Positions 25,543 through 35,745 of a stretch of 37,500 nt of DNA are shown piece by piece (the stretch's first letter is position 1; each line of letters opens with the position of its first letter). Made by a program: the position numbers and the translations under genes. This stretch comes from Prorocentrum cordatum. Its lineage: Eukaryota; Sar; Dinophyceae; Prorocentrales; Prorocentraceae. The notes beneath the pieces are model-generated. The model was not told the DNA's origin, made no database searches, and saw only the letters and a list, made by a program, of their open reading frames with translations. The stretch lies in the NCBI GenBank assembly GCA_963575745.1, contig CAUYUJ010017915.1, forward strand, positions 573,792 to 611,291. Reading direction: 5' to 3'.

Positions 25543-25696
25543 GAGGGAAAAAAAAACACAGACACAAGTAATCGTCGATTCCCAGGACAAAATCTGCGAG
25601 CATATGGGAAGTGGGGGGGGGACGACGAAACACTAGGAAATATGGGGGAATATGGGGACTCTTTGGATTGGTGTGTACTTCTTTGTGTGCCCCCAG
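25543..25696 (+). mobile_element. family A introner-like repeat, copy 5
   Basis: It starts GAGGGAAAAAAAAACACAGA after CTCTCAG and ends TGTGTGCCCCCAG|GGCCCC. This copy has the cleanest internal acceptor. A GC3-rich frame follows. Confidence 0.5.
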
Positions 25697-25721
25697 GGCC
25701 CCTTCCTCCCCCCCCCTGCCG

Positions 25722-25846
25722 CAACTCGGGCTCTCCAGGGTCTGGGGCCCTCGGCGCGCGGCCTCCGCAGCCTGCCCCGCCGCCCTCCTCTCCGCCGCCG
25801 AGACCGCCGCCCCCGAGATCCGGCGCTGCGCAGAGAGGCAGCACCT
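25722..25846 (+). CDS. candidate exon, Ala/Arg-rich
   Basis: Third positions are nearly all G/C in the frame LGLSRVWGPRRAASAACPAA, LLSAAETAAPEIRRCAERQ, which then runs into a CTC array. The last 22 bp (GCTGCGCAGAGAGGCAGCAC type) recur at 26088. Confidence 0.4.
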
Positions 25847-26370
25847 CCTCCTCCTCCTCCGCCTCCTCCTCCTCCTCCTCCTCCTCCTCCTCCTCCTCCT
25901 CCTCCTCCTCTCCTCCTCCTCCTCCTCCTCCTCCTCCTCCTCCTCCTCCTCCTCCTCCTCCTCCAGACAAGGCCGCGACGGGAACCCCGGGCCCCACCTC
26001 TTGCGGCGCCACCCTCGCAGGTCGATCGGCCTCCTGCCCTGCCGCGTCGACTGGCGAAGGGGCCGCTTTCGGTGCGCGCGGGGGCGTCGCTGCGCAGAGA
26101 GGCAGCACCAGGCAGGACCGCGACGGGAGCCAGCAGCCCCACCTCCTCCTCCTCCTCCTCCTCCTCCTCCTCCTCTCTCCTCCTCCTCCTCCCTCCTCCT
26201 CCTCTCCTCCTCTCCTCCTCCTCCTCCTCCTCCTCCTCCTCCTCCTCCAGACAGGACCACAACGGAGCCCCGGGCCCCACCCTTTGCTGCGCCACCCTCG
26301 CAGGTCGATCGGCCTCCCACCCTGCCGCGTCGCTTGGCGAAGGGGCCGTTCTCGGTGCGCGAGGGGGCGT
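25847..26370 (+). repeat. tandem duplication of a CTC-array plus GC-rich unit
   Basis: Two units, about 25847-26087 and 26140-26370. Each has (CTC)n, then CCAGACA, GCGACGGGA-like sequence, CGCCACCCTCGCAGGTCGAT, CGGCCTCC, CCTGCCGCGTCG and GGCGAAGGGGCCG. The 22-bp exon tail is copied between them. The second unit merges into element E copy 3. Confidence 0.75.
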
Positions 26371-26470
26371 CGCGGCCGTCGTGCGTTGCGGGCCCTTGGC
26401 CGTCGGTTTCGGCCCCAGGCCGTTGACACTCCGGGGAGGTTTGCGAGAGGGGGGCCTGCCCACCGCCGAC
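26330..26470 (+). mobile_element. family E element, copy 3 (partial)
   Basis: It shares GCGAGGGGGCGTCGCGGCCG, GTCGGTTTCGGCCCCAGGCC and the right end GCCCACCGCCGAC with the other E copies. The left TIR is missing. Confidence 0.5.
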
Positions 26471-26479
26471 ATATCTTCT

Positions 26480-26700
26480 GCGAGCCCCATCGACCCGCGA
26501 GGACCCCGGGAGGGGCCCGGAGCCGGGCGCGGATGCCCAGCTTGCAAGAAGAGCAGCGCCCGGATCTCAGGGCTGCGCCCCTCCCCCGACCTTCCAGAGT
26601 GCCGACAAACGTAGCCCTCCAGGCCTGCAGACCGATCCGCGCTGCCCCAAAAGACCTCGACTGGAAATTGGACAGAGCGACGCCCCGGTGCCATTTTGTT
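26480..26700 (+). CDS. possible exon
   Basis: Two + frames are plausible: MPSLQEEQRPDLRAAPLPR with KDLDWKLDRATPRCHFVS, and REGPGAGRGCPACKKSSAR with a CxxC. GC3 is 62-66% in both, so no choice can be made. Confidence 0.3.
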
Positions 26701-26777
26701 AGCCGTGCTGGAAGGTCGGGGGGTCCTTCGCCCCGCGCGCCGCCGCACCTCCGCGGCCCCCCCCCCGCGCGCGGGCG

Positions 26778-26941
26778 ATGAGCGCCCGCTCGGCCAGCTC
26801 GGCCAGGGACCGCCGCCGCCGCCGCGACCACAGCCCCAGGGGCGGCGGCGAGCGCCGCAGGCGCCGGGAGGGCGGCCGCAGGGACGAGCGCGCCGCCGGC
26901 GGGCAGCCGCCGGCGGGCGGTGGCTCAAAGATGGGGTCCTG
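26778..26941 (+). CDS. candidate first exon, Arg/Ser/Gly-rich (SR-like N-terminus)
   Basis: From ATG 26778 essentially every third codon position is G or C. The residues are MSARSASSARDRRRRRRDHS, PRGGGERRRRREGGRRDER and AAGGQPPAGGGSKMGS, with TGA at 26939-26941. RD/RS/GG repeats of this kind are common at the ends of RNA-binding and splicing proteins. It may stop here or splice at GGGCG|GTGGC. It could be the start of the Gly-Tyr-Pro-rich gene at 35-37 kb, but nothing in between proves that. An antisense Ala/Gly-rich frame is also open. Confidence 0.4.
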
Positions 26942-26956
26942 AGGGCAGTCGTCTAT

Positions 26957-27240
26957 CGATGGGTTTCCCATACTTCCGAACTGTGGGAATCTAGGCCTCG
27001 TAGATGGGGTCGGAGTAGATGGGGTCGGAGGGTCACCTCGACGTCGCCGATGCATCGCCCACGTCGACGATGCATCGCTGGTGCATCGCTGGTTCATCGC
27101 CGATGCATCGCCGATGTATCGGCGATGCGGCGCGATCATCCGCCCCCATCTACTCCGACCCCACCTAGGAGGCCTCTAGGGAAACCCATCGGTTGCCAGA
27201 TTGCCCAGGGGGTTCTGGCAGCCGATGGGTTTCCCATAAT
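26957..27240. mobile_element. element U: nested inverted repeats with a GATGCATC minisatellite
   Basis: The outer arms share CGATGGGTTTCCC, AGGCCTC and TGGGGTCGGAGTAGATGGGG in inverted orientation (left 26957-27030, right about 27145-27195). The core 27045-27130 is a run of CGATGCATCGCC-like palindromic units. The right edge forms another hairpin, GGGAAACCCATCGGTTGCCAG / CTGGCAGCCGATGGGTTTCCC (27179-27236). Confidence 0.7.
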
Positions 27241-27259
27241 TCGCAGGCCTTCGGGGTGC

Positions 27260-27427
27260 CATGGACCCAGACCCCCTCGCGTGCGAAAGAGATCGCGACA
27301 GGAGGGTTTTTGGTATTTTCGGCGTCCGGGGGCCCGTCACGGACATCGGGACCGTCAAAGAACGATGCATGACCAAAAGCCGGTCCCGGGGAAGGGGTCT
27401 ATAGACCTCTGGGGTCGACGTTATGAA
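27260..27427 (+). repeat. family H repeat, copy 4
   Basis: It contains CCCCCTCGCGTGCGAAAGAG, GGGACCGTCAAAGAACGA, GGTCCCGGGGAAGGGGTC and GACCTCTGGGGTCGACGTT, and abuts satellite block 1. An inverted H copy lies before block 2. Confidence 0.65.
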
Positions 27428-29387
27428 TTAGCCTGGCGAAGGACCCAACCATATGCAGTTGTGAATGCCGCATTTGTGCTGGGTGGTGGCGGACGCATGC
27501 GGGCGGTGTCACTGGGACCTTCGGTGGAGCTCCCTATGGGGCCACGAAACGCTGTACTGGGTGGGTGAGACGCGGTCGGTCAGCAAGGGCTGTGCTGCGT
27601 GGTGGTGGACGCATGCGGGCGCAGCCACTGGGACCTTCGGTGGAGCTCCCTATGGGGCCACGAAGCGCTGTACTGAGTGGGTGAAACGCAGGCAGGGAGC
27701 AAGGGCTGTGCAGGGTGGTGGCGGACGCATGCGGGCGGTGCCGCTGGGACCTTTGGTGGAGCTCCCTATAGGGCTACGAAGCGCTGTTCTGGGTGGGTGA
27801 AGCGCAGGGAACAAGGGCTGTGCTGGGTGGTGGCGGACGCAAGCGGGCAGTGCCACTGGGACCTTTGGTGGAGCCCCCTATGGGGCCACGAAACGTGCGA
27901 GGGGTGTGCCAGAATGGGGTGTGGAACCGCATGCCAGCGCAGCCACTGGGGCCTTCGGTGGAGCTCCCTATGGGGCCACGAAACGTGTGAGGGGTGTGCC
28001 AGAATGGGGGATGGAACCGCATGCGAGCGCAGCCACTGCGGCGTCCGGTGGAGCTCCCTATGGGGCCACGAGGCGTGTGAAGGGCGTGCCGAAAAAAAGG
28101 GGTGGAACCGCATGCGAGCGCAGCCACTGGGGCCTTCGGGGAGCTCCCTATGGGGCCACGAAACGTGTGAGGGGTGTGCCGAAATGGGGGGGGAACCACA
28201 TGCGAGCGCAGCCACTGGTGCGTTCGGTGGAGCTCCCCCATGGAGCCACCCACGAAGCGTGTGAGGGGTGTGCCAGACTGGGGGGTGGAACCGCATGCGA
28301 GCGCAGCCACTGGGCGTTCGGTGGAGCTCCCAATGGGCAACGAAACGTGTGATGGGTGTGCCAAAATTGGGGTGGAACCGCATGCGGGCGCAGCCACTGG
28401 GGCCTTCGGTGGAGCTCCCTATGGGGCCACGAAACGTGTGAGGGGTGTGCCTGAATGGGGGGTGGAAACGCATGCGGGCGCAGCCACTGGGGCCTTCGGT
28501 GGAGCTCCCTATGGGGCCACGAAACGCGTGAGGGGTGTGCCAGAATGGGGGGTGGAACCGGATGCGAGCGCAGCCACTGGGGCCTTCGGTGGAGCTCCCT
28601 ATGGGGCCACGAAACGTGTGAGGGGTGTGCCAGAAAGGGGGGTGGAACCGCATGCGGGCGCAGCCACTGGGGCCTTCGGTGGAGCTCCCTATGGGGCCAC
28701 GAAACGTGTGAGGGGTGTGCCAGAATGGGGGGTGGAACCGCATGCGGGCGCAGCCACTGGGGCCTTCGGTGGAGCTCCCTATGGGGCCACGAAACGTGTG
28801 AGGGGTGTGCCAGAAGGGGGGGGGGAACCGCATGCGGGCGCAGCCACTGGGGCCTTCGGTGGAGCTCCCTATGGGGCCACGAAACGTGTGAGGGGTGTGC
28901 CAGAATGGTGGGTGGAAACGCATGCGGGCGCAGCCACTGGGGCCTTCGGTGGAGCTCCCTATGGGGCCACGAAGCGTGTGAGGGGTGTGCCAGAATGGGG
29001 GGTGGAACCGCATGCGGGCGCAGCCACTGGGGCCTTCGGTGGAGCTCCCTATGGGGCCACGAAACGTGTGAGGGGTGTGCCAGAATGGGGGGGGGAACCG
29101 CATGCGGGCGCAGCCACTGGGGCCTTCGGTGGAGCTCCATATGGGGCCACGAAACGGTGGAGCCACACTGGGGCCCTCGGTGGCGCTCCCTTGGGCCACA
29201 AAACTGCCCCGGGGTGTGCCAGAATTGGGGGGTGGAACCGCATGCGGGTGCAGCCACTGGGGCCTTCGGTGGAGCTACCCTATGGGCCACGAAAAAACGT
29301 GTGAGGGGTGTTTTTGCCCAAGAATGGGGGGTGGAACGCATATGCGAACCAGCCCACTGTGGCCTTCGGTTGGAGCTCCCTATGGAG

Positions 29388-29422
<35 letters not shown>

Positions 29423-29940
29423 ACAAAACGTTGAGGGGCGTGCACAGAATGGGGGGTGGAACCGCATGTGAGGGGTGTGGCACTGGGGCCTTCGGTGAAG
29501 CTCCTCATGGGGCCACGAAACGTGTGAGGGGTGTGCCAGAATGGGGGGTGGAACCGCATGCGGGCGCAGCCACTGGGGCCTTCGGTGGAGCTCCTTATGG
29601 GGCCACTAAACGTGTGAGGGGTGTGCCAGAATGGGGGGTGGAACAGCATGCGGGCGCAGCCACTGGGGCCTTCGGTGGAGCTCCCTATGGGGCCACGAAA
29701 CGTGTGAGGGGTGTGCCAGAATGGGGTGGAACCGCATGCGGGCGCAGCCACTGGGGCCTTCGGTGGAGCTCCCTATGGGGCCACGAAACGTGTGAGGGGT
29801 GTGCCAGAATGGGTGTGGGAGGGGGAGGAGGGGGGGGGAAGGGGAGGAGGAGGAAGGAGGAGGAAGGAGGAACGCGGGGCGACGTCTCTTCAAAACGAGG
29901 ACCCAACACCACAGGATGGTTGGGAAAAAATACGACGTCG
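27428..29940 (+). repeat. composite satellite block 1
   Basis: The head TTAGCCTGGCGAAGGACCC is followed by about four 112-118-bp monomers (GTGGTGGCGGACGCATGCGG type), then about 20 monomers of 90 bp (GGTGTGCCAGAATGGGGGGT, GGAACCGCATGCGGGCGCAG, CCACTGGGGCCTTCGGTGGA, GCTCCCTATGGGGCCACGAA), several nearly identical. It ends in a GGAGG tract and AACGAGGACCCAACACCACA. Ninety bp is 30 codons, so two + and two - frames stay open for hundreds of codons; indels move the frames and no start or codon signature supports a protein. Confidence 0.9.
29388..29422 (+). repeat. poly-C run of 35
   Basis: An uninterrupted C homopolymer inside a degenerate satellite monomer; its length is likely imprecise. Confidence 0.8.
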
Positions 29941-29942
29941 GC

Positions 29943-30336
29943 AGTATGGGGATCCACCCTTCTGGCTCCCTTGCTGTCTCGGAGGCGAGCGAGGGGCGGA
30001 AGTGAGAAGGAGAGGGAGGGCCTTTTCGGAAGCCCCAGAAGTCCCCCGGCCTCCCGAGGAGTTTTCAAAAGAAAACCTTCCCCGAAGGCACAGAAAGCTG
30101 TGCAGAAGGCGGGAGGGCTTCAGAGAAGGCCCCTGCCTATTCTGAGAAGGCCTTCTCTTTCTCGCTTCCCCCCCTCTTTCCCAGACCCCGGGCGTCATGT
30201 TTTTTTCACAACGTCGACCCCAAGAGGTCCGGACCCCTTCCCCAGGACCGGGCTTCCATCCTGCCTCATTTTCTGACGGTCCCGAGGCGTGGTAGAAGGG
30301 CCCCCAGAGGCCAACAAAAAGGACCCCCCCAAAAGA
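29943..30336. other. inter-block spacer with inverted family H copy
   Basis: It contains GAGAAGG/CCTTCTC-rich inverted motifs near 30125-30160 and, at 30195-30300, an inverted H repeat (AACGTCGACCCCAAGAGGTC, CTGACGGTCCCGAGG). No gene is seen. Confidence 0.55.
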
Positions 30337-32029
30337 TTAGCCTGGCGAAGGACCCAACCATATGCAGTTGTGAATGCCGCAATTGTGCTGGGTGGTGGCG
30401 GACGCATGCGGGCGGTGCCGCTGGGACCTTCGGTGGAGCTCCCTATAGGGCCACGAAGCGCTGTACTGGGTGGGTGAGACGCGGTCAGCAAGGGCTGTGC
30501 TGCGTGGTGGCGGACGCATGCGAGCGGTGCCACTGGGACCTTCGGTGGAGCTCCCTATGGGGCCACGAAGCGCTGTACTGGGTGGGTGAAACGCAGGCAG
30601 GGAGCAAGGGCTGTGCAGGGTGGTGGCGGACGCATGCGGGCGGTGCCGCTGGGACCTTTGGTGGAGCTCCCTATAGGGCTACGAAGCGCTGTTCTGGGTG
30701 GGTGAAGCGCAGGGAACAAGGGCTGTGCTGGGTGGTGGCGGACGCAAGCGGGCAGTGCCATTGGGACCTTTGGTGGAGCCCCCTATGGGGCCACGAAAAG
30801 TGCGAGGGATGTGCCAGAATGGGGTGTGGAACCGCATGCCAGCGCAGCCACTGGGGCCTTCGGTGGAGCTCCCTATGGAGCCACGAAGCGTGTGAGGGGT
30901 GTGCCGAAATGGGGGGTGGAACCGCATGCGAGCGCAGCCACTGCGGCGTTCGGTGGAGCTCCCTATGGGGCCACGAGACGTGTGAAGGGCGTGCCGAAAA
31001 AAGGGGTGGAACCGCATGCGAGCGCAGCCACTGGGGCCTTCGGTGGAGCTCTCTATGGGGCCACGAACCGTGTGAGGGGTGTGCCGAAATGGGGGGGGGA
31101 ACCACATGCGAGCGCAGCCACTGGGGCGTTCGGTGGAGCTCCCTATGGACCCACCCACGAAGCGCGCGAGGGGTGTGCCGAAGTGGGGGGTGGAACCGCA
31201 TGCGGGCGCAGCCACTGGAGCGTCCGGTGGAGCTCCCTATGGGGCCACGACACGTGTGAGGGGTGTGCCAGAATGGGGGGTGAAACCGCATGCGGGCGCA
31301 GCCACTGGGGCCTTCGGTGGAGCTCCTAGGGGGCCACGAAGTGTGAGGGGTTGTGCCAGCATTGGAGGTGGAACCGCATTTGCGACGGCAGCCATGGGGC
31401 TTCGGTGGGCTCCCTTGTGGCCACGAAACGGTGAGGGGTGTGCCAGAATGGGGATGGAACGCATGCGGGCGGCAACACTGGGGCCTTCGGTGGCGCTCTC
31501 TATGGGGCCACGAAACGTGTGAGGGGGGTGCCGAATTGGGTGTGCGGGACGCATGCGGGCGGCAGCACTGGGGCCTTCGGTGGGGCTCCCTATGGGGCCA
31601 CGAAACGTGAGAGGGGTGTGCCGAATTGGGTGTGCGGGACGCATGCGGGCGGCAGCACTGGGGCCTTCGGTGGGGCTCCCTATGGGGCCACGAAACGGGT
31701 GAGGGGTGTGCCGAATGGGGTGTGCGGGACGCATGCGGGCGGCAGCACTGGGGCCTTCGGTGGGGCTCCCTATGGGGCCACGAAAAGTGTGAGGGGTGTG
31801 CCGAATTGGGTGTGCGGGACGCATGCGGGCGGCAGCACTGGGGCCTTCGGTGGGGTTCCCTATGGGGCCACGAAACGTGTGGTGAGGGCCCCCCTTCGTG
31901 CCAGAATGGGTTGCTGGGAGGGGGAGGAGGGGGGAGGAGGGAGGGAGGGAGGAAGGAGGCGGGAACGCGGGGCACCGTCTCTTCAAAACGAGGACCCAAC
32001 ACCACAGGATGGTTGGGAAAAAAACGTCG
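30337..32029 (+). repeat. composite satellite block 2
   Basis: It has the same head (TTAGCCTGGCGAAGGACCC), the same longer monomers, about 12 monomers of 90 bp and the same tail (GGAGG tract, AACGAGGACCCAACACCACA) as block 1. The last four or five monomers are a distinct variant (GAATTGGGTGTGCGGGACGC, GGCGGCAGCACTGGGG). So a whole composite unit was duplicated and the arrays then expanded and homogenised separately. Confidence 0.9.
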
Positions 32030-32107
32030 TGTGTGTTTTTTAGCAGCGCGAGGGGGTCTGGGCTCGCCGCCGTGCATCCTTAGGACCACAGCCCTCAGGA
32101 TCCTTTT

Positions 32108-32302
32108 CTCTGATCGGCAACGCGCAGAGGGGGGTATGGGGGAGGGGGGTTTATTTTTGACGGCTTCTTAGAAGCACCCTTGCTTCTTAGAAGGCGCGGG
32201 CCTTCTCTATAGACGTAAGGCCGAGGCCTTCTAAGAAGCAGGGTGCTTCTAAGAAGCCTTCCCCCCCTCCCCCTACCCCCTTTTGCGCGCCGCCAATCTG
32301 AG
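32108..32302. mobile_element. family G hairpin element, copy 2
   Basis: The entire 195 bp folds on itself. Outer CTCTGATCGGC / GCCAATCTGAG and CGCGCAGAGGGGGG / CCCCCTTTTGCGCG flank paired GGCTTCTTAGAAGCACCC and TGCTTCTTAGAAGGC blocks, with a loop at CTCTATAGACGT. Arms of about 85 nt have few mismatches. Confidence 0.9.
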
Positions 32303-32462
32303 CCACCGAGGTGGACTGGCGCGGGCCCGGGGCCGCGCCGGAGCCGCGGGGCCCGCCCCCTGCGCACTGGCGGTCAGGGGCGACGCTCGAGGGGGGATTA
32401 TAGGCTCAGGCTGAGGGAGGGGGGTGTCTCGAGGCGCACCCTGCGTGGGCGAGACACCCCCA

Positions 32463-32585
32463 GGTCCTCCTCTACCTCCTCCTCCTCCTCCTCCTCCTCC
32501 TCCTCCTCCTCCTCCTCCTCCTGCTCCTCCTCCTCCTCGTCCCCCTCCTCCTCGTCCTCGTCCTCGTCCCCCTCCTCCTCCTCCA
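32463..32585 (+). repeat. CTC array
   Basis: About 120 bp of (CTC)n with CTG/GTC interruptions. A GC-rich stretch follows (32600-32870) with several open frames (for example RLRAAAHLRARASECRTARA), none clearly coding. Confidence 0.9.
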
Positions 32586-32917
32586 GAGCTTGCCCCCCCC
32601 CTTAGCTCATCCCCTTCCTGGAGGGGGGTCTCCGTCTCCGCGGCCTCGCGGGCCGGGCTCCTGGGCCGCGACCCCGCGGGAACGGGGCGCTTGTCTCGCG
32701 GATGCCCCGCGCGGAGCGTCTCCGTGCAGCCGCGCACCTGCGGGCTCGCGCCTCGGAGTGCCGGACCGCGAGGGCGCGGGTGCGGACATTTCCTCCGCTG
32801 GTCAAGTCGCTCACGGATCGCCAGCAGGGGCCCGGTGGCCCACCCCGCCCCCGTAGGGCCGCGCGGATGTGCTATCGAAGGCGTATCGCCAATCTCCCCC
32901 CCCCCCCCCATACGTAT

Positions 32918-32962
32918 ATTCGTATATATATCATAATAATAATATCTATTATATATATAGCG
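32918..32962. repeat. AT-rich TATATA/ATAATA tract
   Basis: A short AT microsatellite after a C-run of 10. Confidence 0.85.
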
Positions 32963-33169
32963 ATGTAGATACAAGTGGCACGTGTGTGCCCAGGCTCATA
33001 CAAAAAACATAGACACCATCACGGGGGGATCGGAGATGGAGAAGGGGAAGCAAGCTGGCGCGGCGCCGCCAGGGCGTGCCTGGAGGTGAACGCAGAAGAA
33101 CCTAAGATCGAGGACGAGCCCCCCCAAAGGAGTGGGGATCGAGCAGGAGGATCGACGAGGGCAATGCCT

Positions 33170-33560
33170 CTCCGAGGTCAGCGTTGCGAGGATGTCTCAG
33201 GCGAAAGTTGCCTGACCACCTCAGCTCACGGCATCTCGGAACCCAGAGTTGCGAGGACGTTTCAGGCGATAGTGGCCTGATCACCTCAGGTCAGAGCATC
33301 TCGGAACCCAGAGTTGCGAGGGTGTCCCAGGCGAAAATGGCCAAACCACCACGGGACAGGGCATCTCGGAATCCAGAGTTGCGAGGATGTCTCAGGCCGA
33401 AGTGGCTGAACCACCCTAGTTCAGGGCATCTTGGAATTCAGAGTTGCGAGGATGGCGAAAGTGGCCGGACCTCCATGGGGCAGGACACCTCCGAGGTTTA
33501 GAGTTGCGAGGATGTCTCAGCCGACAGTGGCCTTGACCACCTGCCCAATGTTTCGCGATA
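33170..33560 (+). repeat. 65-bp tandem repeat, about six copies
   Basis: GTTGCGAGGATGTCTCAGGC starts recur at 33183, 33248, 33313, 33378, 33443 and 33503, with GCATCTCGGAACCCAGA between. Single related motifs (TTGCGAGGATGTCCATGGAG) recur at about 34671 and 34757, with more distant ones at 34928 and 35092. No gene is supported from 32970 to 35300; 34590-34890 is built of CCAGGAGGCCCC units. Confidence 0.85.
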
Positions 33561-34466
33561 CCCGAGCCTCAGGTTACTGCAGAGTTTTGCTCTCGCTGCC
33601 CTGCGGTCATCTCCCAGCTCTTCTGAAGGGCAGCGCATTTCCCCTTTCCCCCCTGCCCGATCAGCGTGACTTCTGTGAACGATCCTGGTGCGGAGTCCGA
33701 CAGGGGCCGCGAGCCTCTCCCGCCGCGTGCGATCATCTGTCGTGGTAGTGCAGGCCCTGAGAAAGCGGCGGCACAACTTGCCGTCTGTTGGTGGTTAACA
33801 GTATGTGTAGTTCGCGTGCGCGGAGCGGCCCGTGGGTGTCACCGAGCGAACAATACAGTCGGGGCCCTGAAGAAGGAACCCTTTTCGTTGGGGAGGGGCT
33901 CGGTGTTCCTTGCTTGTTCTGCAGTGTACCTTCGGTTCTCCTGAGGTTTCCCATGGGAAGTCGAAGCTCAACTTATGGGAGAAAGGGGCCTCGTTCCTTA
34001 TTTAGGGTTCCTCGATCTTGGGTGCACAAATCCACCCTGCAGCCCGGGACCACCAGTGACCCGTCCAAGGGGTCAACGCCCCGACTGCACCCCGGGAGCA
34101 CCCTGGGCGCAGCCTGTGGGAAAAGAGCCCTGGGCCCGGGGGAGAAGTGCCCCGGGCGCAGCCCGCGCGGAGCCTCCCACGAAGAGGCGTGCTGCCCACG
34201 AGGACGTTTGGCCCCGAAATGCCCGAGGAAGCAATCGAGAGGCCTCCTCCTCGAAGCCATCGAGAGGCCTCCTCTCCTCGTCCTCATCCTCCCCTCTTGC
34301 TCCGCCGGGTCCTCCTCATCCTTCTCGCTCGTCACGAGCACGCGAACATCTAGCACCAGTGATGCAAGATGGGCTGGCGGAATGATCGAAGCGATGAACA
34401 AGAGAAGTCTAAGCACGATTCCCACCAGCCGATTTGTTTCATTAGGTGTGAAGGGGAAAAGAAGTA

Positions 34467-34497
34467 CGAGGAGGAGGAGGAGGAGGAGGAGGAGGAT
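34467..34497 (+). repeat. short GGA array
   Basis: About ten GAG units. Confidence 0.85.
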
Positions 34498-35188
34498 AGC
34501 TGCTGGGAATGAAGTGCAATAGCGGGGTTGCACTCGAGCGCAAGCGGGGTTGCCACACCTTGCGATGTGTGTACCACGGGCCCCCAGGAAGCCCCAGGAT
34601 GCCCGACCAGGATGCCGGAAAATATTCCAGGAGGCCCCAGAAGGGGTCGTCTGGGATCGAGGTTGCGAGGATGTCCATGGAGGCCTCAGGAGGCCCGACC
34701 ATGCGGCCGCAAGAGGCTCCAGGAGGCCGAATGAGAGTACGTCTGGGCTCGAAGTTGCGAGGATGTCCATGGAGGCCGCAAGAGGCTCCAGGAGGCCCGA
34801 CCAAGAGACCGCAGGCCCAAGGAGGCCCCAGGGGGCCCCAGGAGGCCCCAGCAAGTTCCAGGAGGCCCCGAGGAGGCTTCGAGGCGGCGTCTGGGGTACC
34901 AGAAGGTACGTCGGGGCTCGATTTCCGAGGATGTCTCAGACGAAACTGCCATTCTTTGAGAATCGAGGTCAACATCGTTGGAAGTATCTTGTGTTTTTGG
35001 AGGTTTGATGTTCGAATGTTGAAATTCCCAAGTGTTTTTGGACCCTGACGTCACGATCTGTGTGAGGGATGCCACCGATGTTCAATATTTCGAGGATGTC
35101 CCCAGCGAAACGGCCAGACAAATCGCGGACGCGGCGCGGCCTTCAATTCATCGCCTCTGAGCTCTATTTACTCCCTCGGAGAGGTGCG

Positions 35189-35264
35189 TATAATACTATA
35201 TCTATATTTATAGATATATATACACACATCTTTATGTATATATGAATACACGTGTGTGTGTGTG
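35189..35264. repeat. TATA/CA microsatellite
   Basis: TATATCTATATTTATAGATA followed by TATACACACATC and GTGTGTGTGT. Confidence 0.85.
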
Positions 35265-35313
35265 TATCGCCGACTCCAGCTTGATGTTCCCCCCTTGGCC
35301 GATCCGCCCTCAG

Positions 35314-35445
35314 GCGGGGGCCAGGCGCTACGACGCACGACTGGCGCGGCGCGGGCTACGGCGCGCCTCCGGGCTGGGGCTACGGCGCGCCCCCAGGCGC
35401 TCCTCGGGGGCATGAGAAGCCCATGCCTTGGCATCGCTCGGACGT
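35314..35445 (+). CDS. exon a of a Gly-Tyr-Pro-rich protein
   Basis: After acceptor CCGCCCTCAG the frame reads RGPGATTHDWRGAGYGAP, then PGWGYGAPPGAPRGHEKP and MPWHRSD. Third positions are strongly G/C. GYGAPPGW repeats are typical of low-complexity tails of RNA-binding proteins. It ends inside the left TIR of element K2 at GGAC|GTGTGC in phase 0, which matches the phase at the start of exon b. The 5' partner exon was not found. The protein identity is unknown. Confidence 0.5.
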
Positions 35446-35557
35446 GTGCATTTTTCCTTCGGCGAGGACCATTGAGGAGCATCCTTGATCATTTGGCGAA
35501 AAAACAACGCACGAAACCGAAAAAAACACAGGGAATGGACGTCCGAGCGATGGCGAG
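35427..35557 (+). mobile_element. family K TIR element, copy 2
   Basis: CTTGGCATCGCTCGGACG at the left matches the inverted CGTCCGAGCGATGGCGAG at the right. A GT donor (GGAC|GTGTGCAT) lies in its left terminus. It abuts coding sequence on its left side. Confidence 0.7.
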
Positions 35558-35564
35558 ATGCTCG

Positions 35565-35745
35565 CATCGCGAAAGAGTCACGACGAATGGGCAGGCGTTT
35601 TTAACCCCTCTCGGGCCTCCGGGGACCCTCGCCGGGCCTCCGGGCCCGTCCAACACACGACTCGGGAGGAGAAGCCAGCCCACGTGGCAAGGATCAGGAC
35701 TGCTGCGGACCCCGCGTTGAACGAATCAAGATGTCGTTGGCCGTC
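35565..35745 (+). repeat. family H repeat, copy 6
   Basis: It contains GCGAAAGAGTCACGACG, CCTCCGGGGACCCTCGCCGG and CCCGTCCAACACACGACTCG, inside the large inferred intron 35446-36387. Confidence 0.5.

Noticed and set aside
27677-31986. Long ORFs (up to 477 codons) on both strands with 30-residue repeats
   Set aside because: They follow from a 90-bp satellite whose period is a multiple of three; several frames are open at once and indels shift them, so a repeat protein is not supported.
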